Shown: positions 41,013 to 50,157 of the stretch, in pieces
Layout: each line of letters starts with the position of its first letter
Position numbering within the stretch: the first letter of the stretch is position 1
Assembly: GCA_902788505.1 (NCBI GenBank)
Contig: CADAKH010000004.1
Span: forward strand, 55,856-119,855
Length of the DNA stretch: 64,000 nt
From: Oscillospiraceae bacterium
GTDB taxonomy: Bacteria; Bacillota; Clostridia; Saccharofermentanales; Saccharofermentanaceae
Direction: 5' to 3'
Notes under the pieces: model-generated
Database searches by the model: none
Seen by the model: the letters and a program-made list of their open reading frames with translations, nothing else
What the model was told of the DNA's origin: nothing
Position numbers and translations under genes: made by a program

Positions 41013-42323
41013 ATGTGGTTTGAAGAAGCTGTTTTTTATCAGATCTATCCTCTGGGATTCTGCGGAGCGCCTTTCGAGAATGACGGCAAACCGGAATCGA
41101 GGATACTGAAAGTATTGGACTGGATCCCTCATATGAAAAAACTCGGGATCAATGCCATATATTTTTCTCCGGTATTTGAATCTGATACACATGGCTACAA
41201 CACAAGAGATTACGGTCTTATCGACACAAGACTCGGAACAAATGAAGATTTTAAGAAGGTTGTATCCAAACTCCACAAAGAAGGCATAAAAGTTGTTCTT
41301 GACGGTGTATTTAATCATGTCGGAAGAGGCTTCTGGGCTTTCAAGGATGTTCAGGAAAAGCGCTGGGATTCTCCTTATAAGGATTGGTTCCATTTGTCTT
41401 TTGACGGCAATTCCAACTACAATGACGGTTTCTGGTACGAAGGCTGGGAAGGCAATTACGACCTTGTAAAGCTCAATCTCAGAAACCCTGCTGTCATCGA
41501 TCATATTCTCGATAAGGTAAATTATTGGATAGATTATTTCGATATTGACGGATTAAGACTTGATGTGGCTTATTGCCTTGACCATGAATTCTTAAGGAGA
41601 CTTCGTGAATTTACTGATTCCAAGAAGAATGAGTTCTTCCTTCTTGGTGAAGTTCTTCACGGCGAATACGGCCGAATGCTTAATGACATGCATCTGCATT
41701 CTCTTACAAACTATCAGTGCTATAAGGGAATCTATTCTTCCTTTAATTCTTCCAACATGTTCGAGATCATGCATTCTCTTATGAGATTATTCGGACCTGA
41801 AGACTGGACAGTATGCAGGGGAGCACACCTTTTGTCATTTGCAGATAATCATGATGTAACAAGAATAGCTTCGATCTTAAACGATGAGAGATGCCTGCCG
41901 CTTGTATATACACTTGTTTTCACGATGCCTGGTATTCCTTGTGTTTACTATGGTTCCGAGTGGGGTGCAAAGGCCAGGAAAGAAGAAGGTGACCCTGCAT
42001 TAAGGGCATGCTTCGAAAAGCCCGAATGGAATGAACTTACAGATCACATATCCAGACTTTCCGAAGCAAAGAAAAATTCAAATGCTCTGAATTACGGCGG
42101 TTTAAGAATTGTTGTTCTTACAAACAAGCAGTGTATCTTTGAAAGAAATTCCGGTGATCAGAGAATAATGGTTGCTATCAATATGGATTCTAATCCTTAT
42201 ACAGCACATTTCGATGCTGGATGCGGTCAGGCTAAGGAACTTTTATCAGGCACTATCCATGATTTCGGCGGCGGCTCAACATTACAGCCGTATTCATCCG
42301 AGATCTGGCTTATGGAAAGATAA
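41013..42323 (+). CDS. GH13 alpha-amylase-family enzyme, short form, cytoplasmic
   Basis: 436 residues, no signal peptide. Barrel with FYQIYPLGF at the start, YFSPVFESDTHGYNTRDY, GVFNHVGRGFW, and the catalytic triad D184 (GLRLDVA), E213 (LLGEVLHG) and D281 (DNHDVTRI). MPGIPCVYYGSEWG follows. It resembles neopullulanase/cyclomaltodextrinase-type GH13, but lacks their usual N-terminal beta domain. Likely hydrolyses imported malto-oligosaccharides; the exact specificity is not determinable. Confidence 0.93.
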   Translation: MWFEEAVFYQIYPLGFCGAPFENDGKPESRILKVLDWIPHMKKLGINAIYFSPVFESDTHGYNTRDYGLIDTRLGTNEDFKKVVSKLHKEGIKVVLDGVFNHVGRGFWAFKDVQEKRWDSPYKDWFHLSFDGNSNYNDGFWYEGWEGNYDLVKLNLRNPAVIDHILDKVNYWIDYFDIDGLRLDVAYCLDHEFLRRLREFTDSKKNEFFLLGEVLHGEYGRMLNDMHLHSLTNYQCYKGIYSSFNSSNMFEIMHSLMRLFGPEDWTVCRGAHLLSFADNHDVTRIASILNDERCLPLVYTLVFTMPGIPCVYYGSEWGAKARKEEGDPALRACFEKPEWNELTDHISRLSEAKKNSNALNYGGLRIVVLTNKQCIFERNSGDQRIMVAINMDSNPYTAHFDAGCGQAKELLSGTIHDFGGGSTLQPYSSEIWLMER

Positions 42324-42341
42324 TTGCAGGGGTTTATTCAT

Positions 42342-44114
42342 ATGGAAGGACCGGCACCAATAAACGACAAAAGGCTGAGATTTGATGCATTTACATCTGA
42401 TGAGAATACGGTCTTCCCGGATAAAAAGCAGCGTCTTCCTGTTATGGGATGGAACAGCTGGAATGCTTTCGGAAGCGGTAATACGGAAGCATTAACTCTT
42501 GAGATGGTCCGTAAGATAAAAGAATTGGGACTGGATAAACTCGGATATGAATATGTTGTTTTAGATGACGGCTGTTACCGTCCGGAACGTATTAATGACA
42601 GACTTGAATCTGACCCGGTTAAGTTTCCTTCAGGATTTAAATCAATTGCAGATAAGATCCATAAGGCAGGCCTTAAGTTCGGAATGTACAACGACATCGG
42701 AACGAAGCTTTGCTCAGGTGCCGAAGTTGGTATCTATAAGCACGAAAAGAACGATTGTGAAGACTATATCAACTGGGATATAGATTTCATTAAAGTCGAT
42801 AATTGCTACTATATGTGGGATAATGCCACATTCTCTAATACAGAGAATGCCAGATACTCCTATGCTCCTAATATCAGATCGGTCAGCATTGACGGCAAAA
42901 CTTATTCTGCAGTAAATGACGGAATTATAAACGGCAGCCGTGCTGCTTCCATGAATGATTATGTAACTTTTATAGGCACTTTTGACGGAACCGCCCCGGA
43001 TCATACACCGACCGGATTAAGAAGCAGCGAACTGTTTTTCGAGGTCACTGTTGATACGCCCGGTGTTTATGATCTGATTGTTTCATATGCAACAGGAGCC
43101 GAAGAAGGTATTGGTTCCTGGCTTCAGGTTGCGTCGGGCGATGAAATAGTTTTCGATGAGATGCTTCCTGAGACTGAGTCTTCAGAGACTTTTAAAGATT
43201 CACCTGTAATCAAAATCAAACTTAATGCTGGTATGAATAAGATCAGGCTCATGAATCACAGAAGACAGGAGAATACTCTGAATTCATATTCTGAGATAAG
43301 AAAAGAACTCGAAAGATCAGGAAATGGCAGGGATATTGTCTTTTCTATTTGTGAGTGGGGTAAGACTCAGCCGCAGGATTGGGGACATATCGTGGGTGAT
43401 TCCTGGAGAATACTGAACGACATAACATTCCAGGTCGGATCGGACGGTAATCCGGGTACAGCTGCATGGGAATGTGATTACACGACTTCCATAACATCCC
43501 AATATAACAAAGCAGTAATCATGGATGAATATGCCGGTCTTGATAAAGGCTGGAATGATCCTGATATGCTCGTTATCGGAATGGACGGAATAACCGAAAC
43601 TATGTGTATCTCACACATGGCTATGTGGTGCATGATGAATTCACCTCTGACGCTGGGCCTTGATCTTAGACGTGTCGAAAAGGATGATTGGATCTGCAAG
43701 ATTATCGCTAATAAGGATCTAATTGCATTAAATCAGGATCCTTTGGGAATCCAGGCCAAAAGAATATACACTTCATTCAAGACTTGCAAAGACCCTTCAA
43801 AAGAATACATCCGCGATAACAACAGGGTAGACATACTTGCCAAGCCTCTTAATAACGGTGATATTGCTTTGGCATTCTTTAATCTGAGTTCGGAAGATAA
43901 AAAGGAGTCCTTCTCGATATCGGCTGATACAATTGTAAGTGCATTGGATATGATAATTCCTGTTTCTATGAAAGACGCTTTCCGCAATGCATCAGGATAT
44001 ATGGTGAATAATCTGATCGATAAGTCTTCGTTAATTAATAACGACGGATTATTTACTGTCGATTCTATCATCGCATATGGTTCTGTAGTATTCCGGATAT
44101 CACCATTGTTATGA
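42342..44114 (+). CDS. GH27 alpha-galactosidase with inserted beta-sandwich module
   Basis: 590 residues, cytoplasmic. Start ATG at 42342 after GCAGGGG; an in-frame TTG at 42324 precedes that ribosome site. GH27 motifs: MGWNSWNAFG, VVLDDGCY, nucleophile D153 in DFIKVDNC, acid/base D360 in GDSWRILND, then DPDMLVIG and LTLGLDLR. The two catalytic Asp are 207 residues apart, far more than the ~55 of compact GH27 enzymes. Residues about 180-325 between them look like a carbohydrate-binding beta-sandwich (FFEVTVDTPGVYDLIVSYATG...LNAGMNKIRLMN). The C-terminal beta domain is standard. Confidence 0.92.
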   Translation: MEGPAPINDKRLRFDAFTSDENTVFPDKKQRLPVMGWNSWNAFGSGNTEALTLEMVRKIKELGLDKLGYEYVVLDDGCYRPERINDRLESDPVKFPSGFKSIADKIHKAGLKFGMYNDIGTKLCSGAEVGIYKHEKNDCEDYINWDIDFIKVDNCYYMWDNATFSNTENARYSYAPNIRSVSIDGKTYSAVNDGIINGSRAASMNDYVTFIGTFDGTAPDHTPTGLRSSELFFEVTVDTPGVYDLIVSYATGAEEGIGSWLQVASGDEIVFDEMLPETESSETFKDSPVIKIKLNAGMNKIRLMNHRRQENTLNSYSEIRKELERSGNGRDIVFSICEWGKTQPQDWGHIVGDSWRILNDITFQVGSDGNPGTAAWECDYTTSITSQYNKAVIMDEYAGLDKGWNDPDMLVIGMDGITETMCISHMAMWCMMNSPLTLGLDLRRVEKDDWICKIIANKDLIALNQDPLGIQAKRIYTSFKTCKDPSKEYIRDNNRVDILAKPLNNGDIALAFFNLSSEDKKESFSISADTIVSALDMIIPVSMKDAFRNASGYMVNNLIDKSSLINNDGLFTVDSIIAYGSVVFRISPLL

Positions 44115-44527
44115 CCCGTGAAGCCTTTATTATTCAATTGTGCAGAGTTTTTGGGGAAGAACCCGGATCAGTTTATGTTTATGGCCGTGAAAATGGCTGG
44201 CTTGAACAGGAAGATGAGCTTTTCAAGGAAGAAGAGATAAACCGTAAGACAGTTGCCAGGATTCTTCACATGTATCTTTTGAAAGAAAAAGAGATTCCTG
44301 ACATCAAGGATATAAGCAAGGCTCAGGTACTTCGTGATCTTTATGACTGCCGCGTATGTGCAAATCATGTTGCTCAAATATTTTTGACGGGTATAATGGA
44401 AGCGAAAGATCTTGCGGCTTCAGGCGGATTCCTGTGGTTTGATCTTGAAGGCAAAGATGATCTTAATGCAATAGAACAATACTTAGATAATGCGTTTGAG
44501 TATTGTGATAATTATAAACGGGGATAG
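44111..44527 (+). CDS. Small cytosolic protein with SLH-like repeats, unknown function
   Basis: 138 residues, no signal peptide. It starts on the ATGA overlap with GH27. INRKTVARILHMYLL, followed by DISKAQVLRDLYDCRVCANHVAQIFLTGIMEAKD, follows the spacing of S-layer-homology repeats (helix with R-x-x-x-A, then D-x, W/Y-A-x-x-V-x-x-x-GI-M). A role like that of secreted SLH proteins is unlikely without a signal sequence. The assignment is tentative. Ends 1 base before the hydrolase gene. Confidence 0.6.
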   Translation: MTREAFIIQLCRVFGEEPGSVYVYGRENGWLEQEDELFKEEEINRKTVARILHMYLLKEKEIPDIKDISKAQVLRDLYDCRVCANHVAQIFLTGIMEAKDLAASGGFLWFDLEGKDDLNAIEQYLDNAFEYCDNYKRG

Positions 44528-44528
44528 C

Positions 44529-45452
44529 ATGGCAAAAACTAAATCTGTCCGTAAACCGACAGTAATAATCAGTATTTCTTTCTTGCTTTTATTTGCGCTT
44601 TGGGTACTGATCTCTATCGGTCTATATAAAGTTTATTTCGGCGGTCGTTTTGAGAGCAGAAAATCTTCTATGCGGTATGTTCAGGAGTTTGAAGGTCTTG
44701 AACGTACCAGGTATGAATTTGCTTCCGACAAAGGTCAGACTATTGTAGGTTATATGTACAGTTCCGGTACTGACCAGAAGGGAATAATAATATTTTCACA
44801 CGGGTATGGTGCCGGCGGTCATAATTCATATATGCCATGCATTAATTATCTTGCACAGAACGGATACTATGTTTTTGCTTATGATGCCACAGGCAATGAT
44901 GAAAGCGGCGGTAATGGAATCGGCGGAGTGCCTCAGGGCGTAATAGATCTTAATTATGCAATCTCATTCGTAGAAGACAGCGGTAATTTCCCTTCAATGC
45001 CTATTGGCCTATTTGGACATAGCTGGGGAGGATATTCCGTATGTAATGCATTAACATATCATCCCGAGATCGAAGCAGTAATCGAATGTTCCGGACCATG
45101 CAGTTCTTCGGATCTTGTAGAAGGCGGTGGCGTTAAGGCCGTAGGGCCAGTTGTTCATATATTAATGCCGGTTATCAAAATATATGAGCGTGCCAAATTC
45201 GGAGAATATGCAACCAATTCCGGTCTTGATGGTTTTGCTGCTACTGATGCAGAGATTATGGTCATACACAGTGATGATGATGATGTCGTTCCGATAGAGT
45301 ACGGATACGATATCTATTATGAGTATTATCATGATGATCCGAGATTTACTTTTATCAGACTGACCGGCAAAGGCCATAACAGCTTTCTGAATGTTGATCA
45401 AAACAGGGAACTGTTTGAATCTTTTATCGATTTTTATAATTCAAATATGTAA
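44529..45452 (+). CDS. Membrane-anchored alpha/beta hydrolase (serine esterase/peptidase-like)
   Basis: 307 residues: one N-terminal membrane helix (about 13-34), then an alpha/beta hydrolase domain outside the membrane. Nucleophile S165 in FGHSWGG, oxyanion region SHGYGAGGH, acid in HSDDDDVVP, and histidine in GKGHNSF: the triad is complete. The start is the ATG at 44529 after GGGGAT. Substrate unknown. Comparison with the dead homologue at 60172 is instructive. Confidence 0.87.
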   Translation: MAKTKSVRKPTVIISISFLLLFALWVLISIGLYKVYFGGRFESRKSSMRYVQEFEGLERTRYEFASDKGQTIVGYMYSSGTDQKGIIIFSHGYGAGGHNSYMPCINYLAQNGYYVFAYDATGNDESGGNGIGGVPQGVIDLNYAISFVEDSGNFPSMPIGLFGHSWGGYSVCNALTYHPEIEAVIECSGPCSSSDLVEGGGVKAVGPVVHILMPVIKIYERAKFGEYATNSGLDGFAATDAEIMVIHSDDDDVVPIEYGYDIYYEYYHDDPRFTFIRLTGKGHNSFLNVDQNRELFESFIDFYNSNM

Positions 45453-45481
45453 AAAATGCTGTCCCGTAAAGAGACAGCATT
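45451..45481 (-). terminator. Intrinsic terminator of the argG-argH region
   Basis: On the minus strand AATGCTGTC and GACAGCATT form a 9-bp stem around TCTTTACGG, followed by TTTTT. It overlaps the stop codon of the convergent hydrolase gene. Confidence 0.88.
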
Positions 45482-45505
45482 AAATAGTTTAATTAAAAGT
45501 CATTA

Positions 45506-46867
45506 TCAGAGATTGTCCAGATAGTTCTTAACAGTTTCCGGAGCCGGTCCGCCGATAAGCTTTCTGCCTTCGACGCATGTCTTTAAAGAGATTGCATCGT
45601 ATACATCTTCTTCAAATGCGGGTGAGAACTCCTTAAGCTTATCTAAAGAAACATCAAGCAGTGAAATGCCGTTTTCAATGCAGTAATGAACGAGCTTGCC
45701 TGAAATTGCGTGAGTCTCACGGAAAGGGAGACCTTTCTTTACAAGATAGTCAGCAAGATCAGTAGCGTTTGTGAATCCGCCAAGCGCGGCTGCTTCCATA
45801 TTGTCTTTTCTGATGGTCATCGTTTTGATCATGCCTGTGAAGGGAGGAAGTACTGCCTTGATAGTATCGATGCAGTCGAACATTGCTTCCTGAACTTCCT
45901 GCATATCTTTGTTATATGTAAGGGGAAGTCCCTTCATGATAACTAGAAGTGAGATAAGGTCGCCGTAAACACGTCCAGTCTTACCACGCGTAAGCTCTGC
46001 TACGTCAGGATTCTTCTTCTGGGGCATCATTGATGAACCTGTAGAATAGGCATCATCCAACTCATAGAACTTGAATTCCTGTGAAGCATAAAGAATGATC
46101 TCTTCGCTCATACGGGAAAGGTGCATCATAAGGATAGAGCATGCAGAAGCAAACTCAATGGCAAAATCCCTGTCTGCTACACCGTCAAGTGAGCAGAGTG
46201 TAACTCCGTTCATACCAAGCTGCTCAGCAACAAAAGAACGGTCTAAAGGATATGTCGTTCCGGCAAGAGCGCCGCTTCCCAAAGGAGAAATGTTTGCACG
46301 ATCCTTAGCTTCATTGATTCTGTCGATGTCTCTCTTGAACATCTCGATATAAGCGGAAAGATAGTGGGCATAAGTAATAGGCTGTGCTCTCTGGAGATGA
46401 GTATAACCGGGCATGTATGTCTCGGTATTAGCCTTAGCTATCTCAACTAATATATCAAGAAGGCCATCTAATAACTCGATGATCTCTCCGGCTTCATCAA
46501 CCATATAAAGGCGCTGGTCCAAAGCTACCTGATCGTTGCGTGAACGGCCGGTATGAAGACGCTTGCCTGCATCACCTATACGGTTTGTGAGTTCTTCTTC
46601 GATAAACATGTGGATATCTTCAGCATCTGAATCGAATGTCAGTTTGCCGGATTCGATATCTTCCTTGATGGAAAGAAGTCCGCTCTTTATATCATCCGCA
46701 TCCTTCTGTGTAATAACGCCCTGCTTTGCGAGCATCTGTGAATGAGCAATAGAGCCTTCAATGTCCTGGCTGTACATCTTACAGTCAAAGGGTAGGGAAG
46801 AGTTGTAATCGTTTACTTCTTTGTCGGTTGCTTTCTCAAAGCGTCCGGCCCACATTTTTTTTGCCAT
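45506..46867 (-). CDS. argH: Argininosuccinate lyase
   Basis: 453 residues. Final step of arginine synthesis: argininosuccinate to arginine plus fumarate. Fumarase/aspartase superfamily signature GSSMMPQKKNPD, with MWAGRFEKATD start, HTGRSRNDQVALDQRL, YTHLQRAQPITYAHY and LGSGALAGTTYPLDR. Start 4 bases after the GNAT stop, so co-transcribed. Confidence 0.98.
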   Translation of the reverse strand: MAKKMWAGRFEKATDKEVNDYNSSLPFDCKMYSQDIEGSIAHSQMLAKQGVITQKDADDIKSGLLSIKEDIESGKLTFDSDAEDIHMFIEEELTNRIGDAGKRLHTGRSRNDQVALDQRLYMVDEAGEIIELLDGLLDILVEIAKANTETYMPGYTHLQRAQPITYAHYLSAYIEMFKRDIDRINEAKDRANISPLGSGALAGTTYPLDRSFVAEQLGMNGVTLCSLDGVADRDFAIEFASACSILMMHLSRMSEEIILYASQEFKFYELDDAYSTGSSMMPQKKNPDVAELTRGKTGRVYGDLISLLVIMKGLPLTYNKDMQEVQEAMFDCIDTIKAVLPPFTGMIKTMTIRKDNMEAAALGGFTNATDLADYLVKKGLPFRETHAISGKLVHYCIENGISLLDVSLDKLKEFSPAFEEDVYDAISLKTCVEGRKLIGGPAPETVKNYLDNL

Positions 46868-46871
46868 ATAG

Positions 46872-47330
46872 TTACTCCTTTATATAATCAGGATCGATCC
46901 TGATCATTTCTGATAAAGCTTTATTCCTGTAATTCAGATCATCACGGAGAGTGAAGCCCTGAGATTCCCAGAATTTATTACCGCCTTCGTTTTTCTTGAA
47001 AGCAACCAGAAGAACTTTATTGATTCCTTCAGCTTTTAAAGCTTCCAAAGCAAGATCTACGAGCTTTTTGCCGATCCCTGATCTTCTGTATTCCGGTGAC
47101 ACGCACGCATGCTGAATGATGCCGCGCCTTCCGTCATGACCACATAATATCACACCAACGACTTTTTCATCGCAAAGTGCAACGAAAGAAGTAGAAGGAT
47201 TGCGTTTGAGGTATTTTTCTATGCCTTCTTTGGAATCATCCTTGTTATTAAGGCCATTGCCGCATTTGATCCAAAGATCATAAGCCTGCGTGTAATCTTC
47301 AATAGTCATTAGCCTGTATTCGATGTTCAT
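46872..47330 (-). CDS. GNAT N-acetyltransferase (YpeA-like), within the arg operon
   Basis: 152 residues from the ATG at 47330, overlapping the previous stop as ATGA; an earlier GTG lies in the ribosome-site region. Acetyl-CoA-binding motif A is VSPEYRRSGIGKKLVDLAL, with VGVILCGHDGRRG and FWESQGF. The sequence is like the YpeA group. Position directly upstream of argH, and known ArgH-GNAT (N-acetylglutamate synthase) fusions elsewhere, raise the possibility of a role in arginine synthesis; the sequence alone does not prove it. Confidence 0.87.
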   Translation of the reverse strand: MNIEYRLMTIEDYTQAYDLWIKCGNGLNNKDDSKEGIEKYLKRNPSTSFVALCDEKVVGVILCGHDGRRGIIQHACVSPEYRRSGIGKKLVDLALEALKAEGINKVLLVAFKKNEGGNKFWESQGFTLRDDLNYRNKALSEMIRIDPDYIKE

Positions 47331-47773
47331 GTGCAGCACGCCTCACTTTCTTTGTTTTCATTGCAGATCCACTGACACATACCGCATCCGAAGTTTTCAT
47401 TAGGACGCTTGAAGAATCCGAATTTCTCATAGAATTCTTCTTTTCCCTTTGCTGCTACCAGTGTAACCATAACCTTATAATCAGGTTTAAGCCAACTGTT
47501 AATTGTAGTCATGATCTTCTCCATGATCATTCTGCCGTATCCCGAACCCTGGTATTCAGGAAGAACGATCACATCCGCTATATATACAACATATCCGTGA
47601 TCCCAGATAACACGTCCGAGAGCAATCGCTTTTCTTTCTTTACGCAAGCAGAAGATATATGAATTCTTAAGTCCTTGAGCAGCCTGTTCAATAGGGAAAG
47701 ATGACCAGCCTACTGCTTTGCGGAATTCCATGTATTCTTCAGGTGTAATGTAGTCAGTGAATATTTCGTTCAT
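47327..47773 (-). CDS. GNAT N-acetyltransferase, within the arg operon
   Basis: 148 residues from MNEIFTDYITPEEY. Motif A VLPEYQGSGYGRMIMEKIM is clear; GFF and a C-terminal CGMCQWIC segment follow. A frame opening at 47824 runs back through the argG terminator, so the ATG at 47773 (AAGGT upstream) is preferred. Substrate unknown. It lies between the argG terminator and the second GNAT. Confidence 0.85.
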   Translation of the reverse strand: MNEIFTDYITPEEYMEFRKAVGWSSFPIEQAAQGLKNSYIFCLRKERKAIALGRVIWDHGYVVYIADVIVLPEYQGSGYGRMIMEKIMTTINSWLKPDYKVMVTLVAAKGKEEFYEKFGFFKRPNENFGCGMCQWICNENKESEACCT

Positions 47774-47802
47774 ATGAGTTACCTTAGATGCTACAACAAT
47801 GA

Positions 47803-47838
47803 TAAAAAAGGGCTGCCTCCACATAAGAGACAGCCCTT
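47803..47838 (-). terminator. Intrinsic terminator of argG
   Basis: Minus strand AAGGGCTGTCTC and GAGGCAGCCCTT pair over 12 positions (one G-U) around TTATGTG, followed by a T run. It separates argG from the GNAT-GNAT-argH genes; these may depend on read-through or on a promoter in the 30-base gap. Confidence 0.92.
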
Positions 47839-47858
47839 GAAAAACTATATTAAGTAAA

Positions 47859-49073
47859 TCAGAGTAAACCGTTCTTCTGCTTCATCTTGGCATTAACTTT
47901 CATAGGAAGACCGAAACAGTTGATAAATCCGCCTGCATCAGCCTGGTTGTATACGTCATCAGCCTCGAAAGTAGCGATCTCAGGATCGTAAAGGGAGAAG
48001 GGTGACTTTGTGCCTGCAGGAGTGCAGCTGCCCTTATAGAGCTTCATCTTAACTTCACCGGTTACAACTTCCTGTGTCTTATCAACGAAAGCTGAGAGAG
48101 CCTCACGGAGAGGGTGGAACCACTGTCCATAGTAAACGAGTTCAGCGAACTTCTGGGCAACGAGATCCTTATAGTGGATCGTGTCACGCTCAACTGTGAG
48201 GAGCTCGAGCTCTCTGTGAGCTGCGAAAAGGAGTGTTCCACCGGGAGTCTCATAAACGCCACGGCTCTTCATACCGACAAGACGGTTCTCAACGATATCA
48301 GCGATACCTACGCCGTTTGCTCCTGCAACCTTATTGCAGTATCTCAAAAGATCTGCAGGGGAGAGCTTCTGGCCATCAACTTCAACCGGAATACCCTTCT
48401 CGAACTTAATTGTTACATATGTAGGAGTATCAGGTGCCTTCTCAGGTGATACCATGAGCTCGAGGATCTTATCAAGGTTAGGCTCATTTGCGGGATCCTC
48501 AAGATCCATACCCTCGTGTGAGAGGTGCCAGAGATTCTCATCCTTTGAATAGTTGTTCTCCTTTGTAACAGGAACTTCGATACCACGTGCCTGAGCGTAA
48601 TCGATCTCTTCATCACGTGACTTGATGTCCCAGATTCTCCAGGGAGCAAGGATCTTCATATCAGGATCGAGAGCCTTGATTGAAAGCTCAAATCTTACCT
48701 GGTCGTTGCCCTTACCGGTGCAGCCGTGAACGATTGTTGTGCATCCGTTAGCATGAGCTGCTTCAACGAAGTGCTTAGCAATAACAGGACGTGCCATGGA
48801 TGTACCGAGAAGGTACTTGCCCTCATAAACTGCATTAGCCTTAAGAGTAGGGTAAACGAAGTCAGAAACGAACTCGTCTGTGATATCTTCAATAATGCAT
48901 TTGATAGCGCCGCACTTGAGAGCTTTCTTCTCAAGATAGTCGTGATCTACACCGACACCAACTTCACCGCAGTAAGCTACAACTTCGCAGTCGTAATGCT
49001 CAAGAAGCCACGGGATGATGATAGAAGTATCAAGTCCGCCTGAATAAGCCAGTAAGAATTTTTCTTTTGCCAT
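47859..49073 (-). CDS. argG: Argininosuccinate synthase
   Basis: 404 residues from [13 protein letters not shown] after GGAGGTG. Joins citrulline and aspartate with ATP. ATP loop [29 protein letters not shown]-type segment and the C-terminal YKGSC motif are present. Divergent from the aminotransferase gene across a 200-base gap. No ARG box could be confirmed by eye. Confidence 0.98.
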   Translation of the reverse strand: MAKEKFLLAYSGGLDTSIIIPWLLEHYDCEVVAYCGEVGVGVDHDYLEKKALKCGAIKCIIEDITDEFVSDFVYPTLKANAVYEGKYLLGTSMARPVIAKHFVEAAHANGCTTIVHGCTGKGNDQVRFELSIKALDPDMKILAPWRIWDIKSRDEEIDYAQARGIEVPVTKENNYSKDENLWHLSHEGMDLEDPANEPNLDKILELMVSPEKAPDTPTYVTIKFEKGIPVEVDGQKLSPADLLRYCNKVAGANGVGIADIVENRLVGMKSRGVYETPGGTLLFAAHRELELLTVERDTIHYKDLVAQKFAELVYYGQWFHPLREALSAFVDKTQEVVTGEVKMKLYKGSCTPAGTKSPFSLYDPEIATFEADDVYNQADAGGFINCFGLPMKVNAKMKQKNGLL

Positions 49074-49193
49074 AAGGCACCTCCGATTTATGAATGCCGA
49101 CATTAGTCAACACAAAGATTTTAATAACGGCGCTATAATAAAACAAGTAAGAAAAATGTGTGATTTTTTGTGCATGTTTTTATACCTTGTGTT

Positions 49194-49220
49194 TTGTAAA
49201 AAGAATCTCTTTTGTATAAA
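49194..49220 (+). promoter_or_regulatory. Possible promoter of the aminotransferase-htpG-purL run
   Basis: TTGTAA (49194-49199) and TATAAA (49215-49220) with a 15-base spacer that holds AAAAGA/TCTTTT. The spacing is short, so this is tentative. The ribosome site AAGGGGA is at 49257. Confidence 0.35.
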
Positions 49221-49273
49221 ATCATATGTGGCATTATATGCAATGAATAATTCTCAAGGGGAATTTGGATCAT

Positions 49274-50137
49274 ATGGCGTATCCGTTGATGGAACATCTT
49301 ACCGGTAACGGCTTTTTATTCTGCGGAAAGTATTACAGGGTAAGCTCGGAACTGACCCAGTCTCTTCAAAAACCGGTCGATATCAGAATCTATTATGAAA
49401 CTATCCGTGTTAAGGACGGAGTTCTTTTATTTGCAGAAGATCATCTTGCCAGACTCGTTAATTCAGTTAAGGGACTTGAGAACTTTCCCGTTGATACAAC
49501 TAAGATCTTATCCGAAGCATACAGCTTTGTTGATCTCGAAAAGGTCACTGACGGATCAATAAGGATCGTTCTTACTAATGAATGTTTACTTATACATCAG
49601 GCTGATATAACAATTCCCGGCAAAGAGCTTTTCGAAAACGGTATTAATACAAGTCTTTTAAATTGGGAAAGAAAGACACCTAATCTCAAGATATTCAGAG
49701 GTGACTATAAGACCCGCGTAAACGAAAAATTCAAAGAAGCTAATTCCCACGGATTGCCTTTTGAACTTGTTCTGGCTGATAACGAAGGAAAGCTCTATGA
49801 AGGTTCTATGTCCAATCTGTTCGTTATAAGAGACGGACAGGTGTATTCTGCACCTGACGATAAGATCCTTATCGGAATTACAAGGAAGAGAGTAATGGAA
49901 GCTCTTAAGAGATCCGGACTTGAGCTCAAGACCGGCATGTTCAGGCCAGAAGAGCTTGATCCTTCAAGCGATGCTGTATTTGTCAGCAGCACACCTTTTG
50001 ATATTCTCCCTGTAAGATATATCGATGATTATGAGTTCAATTCTTCTGATAATGAAATCTTGAAAATGATCTCTAAGATGTATCAGGAATATACATCTGA
50101 ATATATTGGCGCTGAAAAGCGCGCTTTGAACGGATAA
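49274..50137 (+). CDS. Class IV PLP aminotransferase (BCAT/ADC-lyase type)
   Basis: 287 residues from the ATG at 49274; an earlier TTG is too close to the ribosome site. Fold-type IV features: DIRIYYETIRVKDGVLLFAEDHLARL, catalytic Lys in FRGDYKTRVNEKFKEA, ELVLADNEGKLYEGSMSNLFVIRDG and KILIGITRKRVMEAL, and VFVSSTPFDILPV. The layout resembles branched-chain aminotransferases, D-amino-acid aminotransferase and aminodeoxychorismate lyase; I cannot choose between them. Confidence 0.88.
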   Translation: MAYPLMEHLTGNGFLFCGKYYRVSSELTQSLQKPVDIRIYYETIRVKDGVLLFAEDHLARLVNSVKGLENFPVDTTKILSEAYSFVDLEKVTDGSIRIVLTNECLLIHQADITIPGKELFENGINTSLLNWERKTPNLKIFRGDYKTRVNEKFKEANSHGLPFELVLADNEGKLYEGSMSNLFVIRDGQVYSAPDDKILIGITRKRVMEALKRSGLELKTGMFRPEELDPSSDAVFVSSTPFDILPVRYIDDYEFNSSDNEILKMISKMYQEYTSEYIGAEKRALNG

Positions 50138-50157
50138 CTATTTGGAGGTGGTATAAT

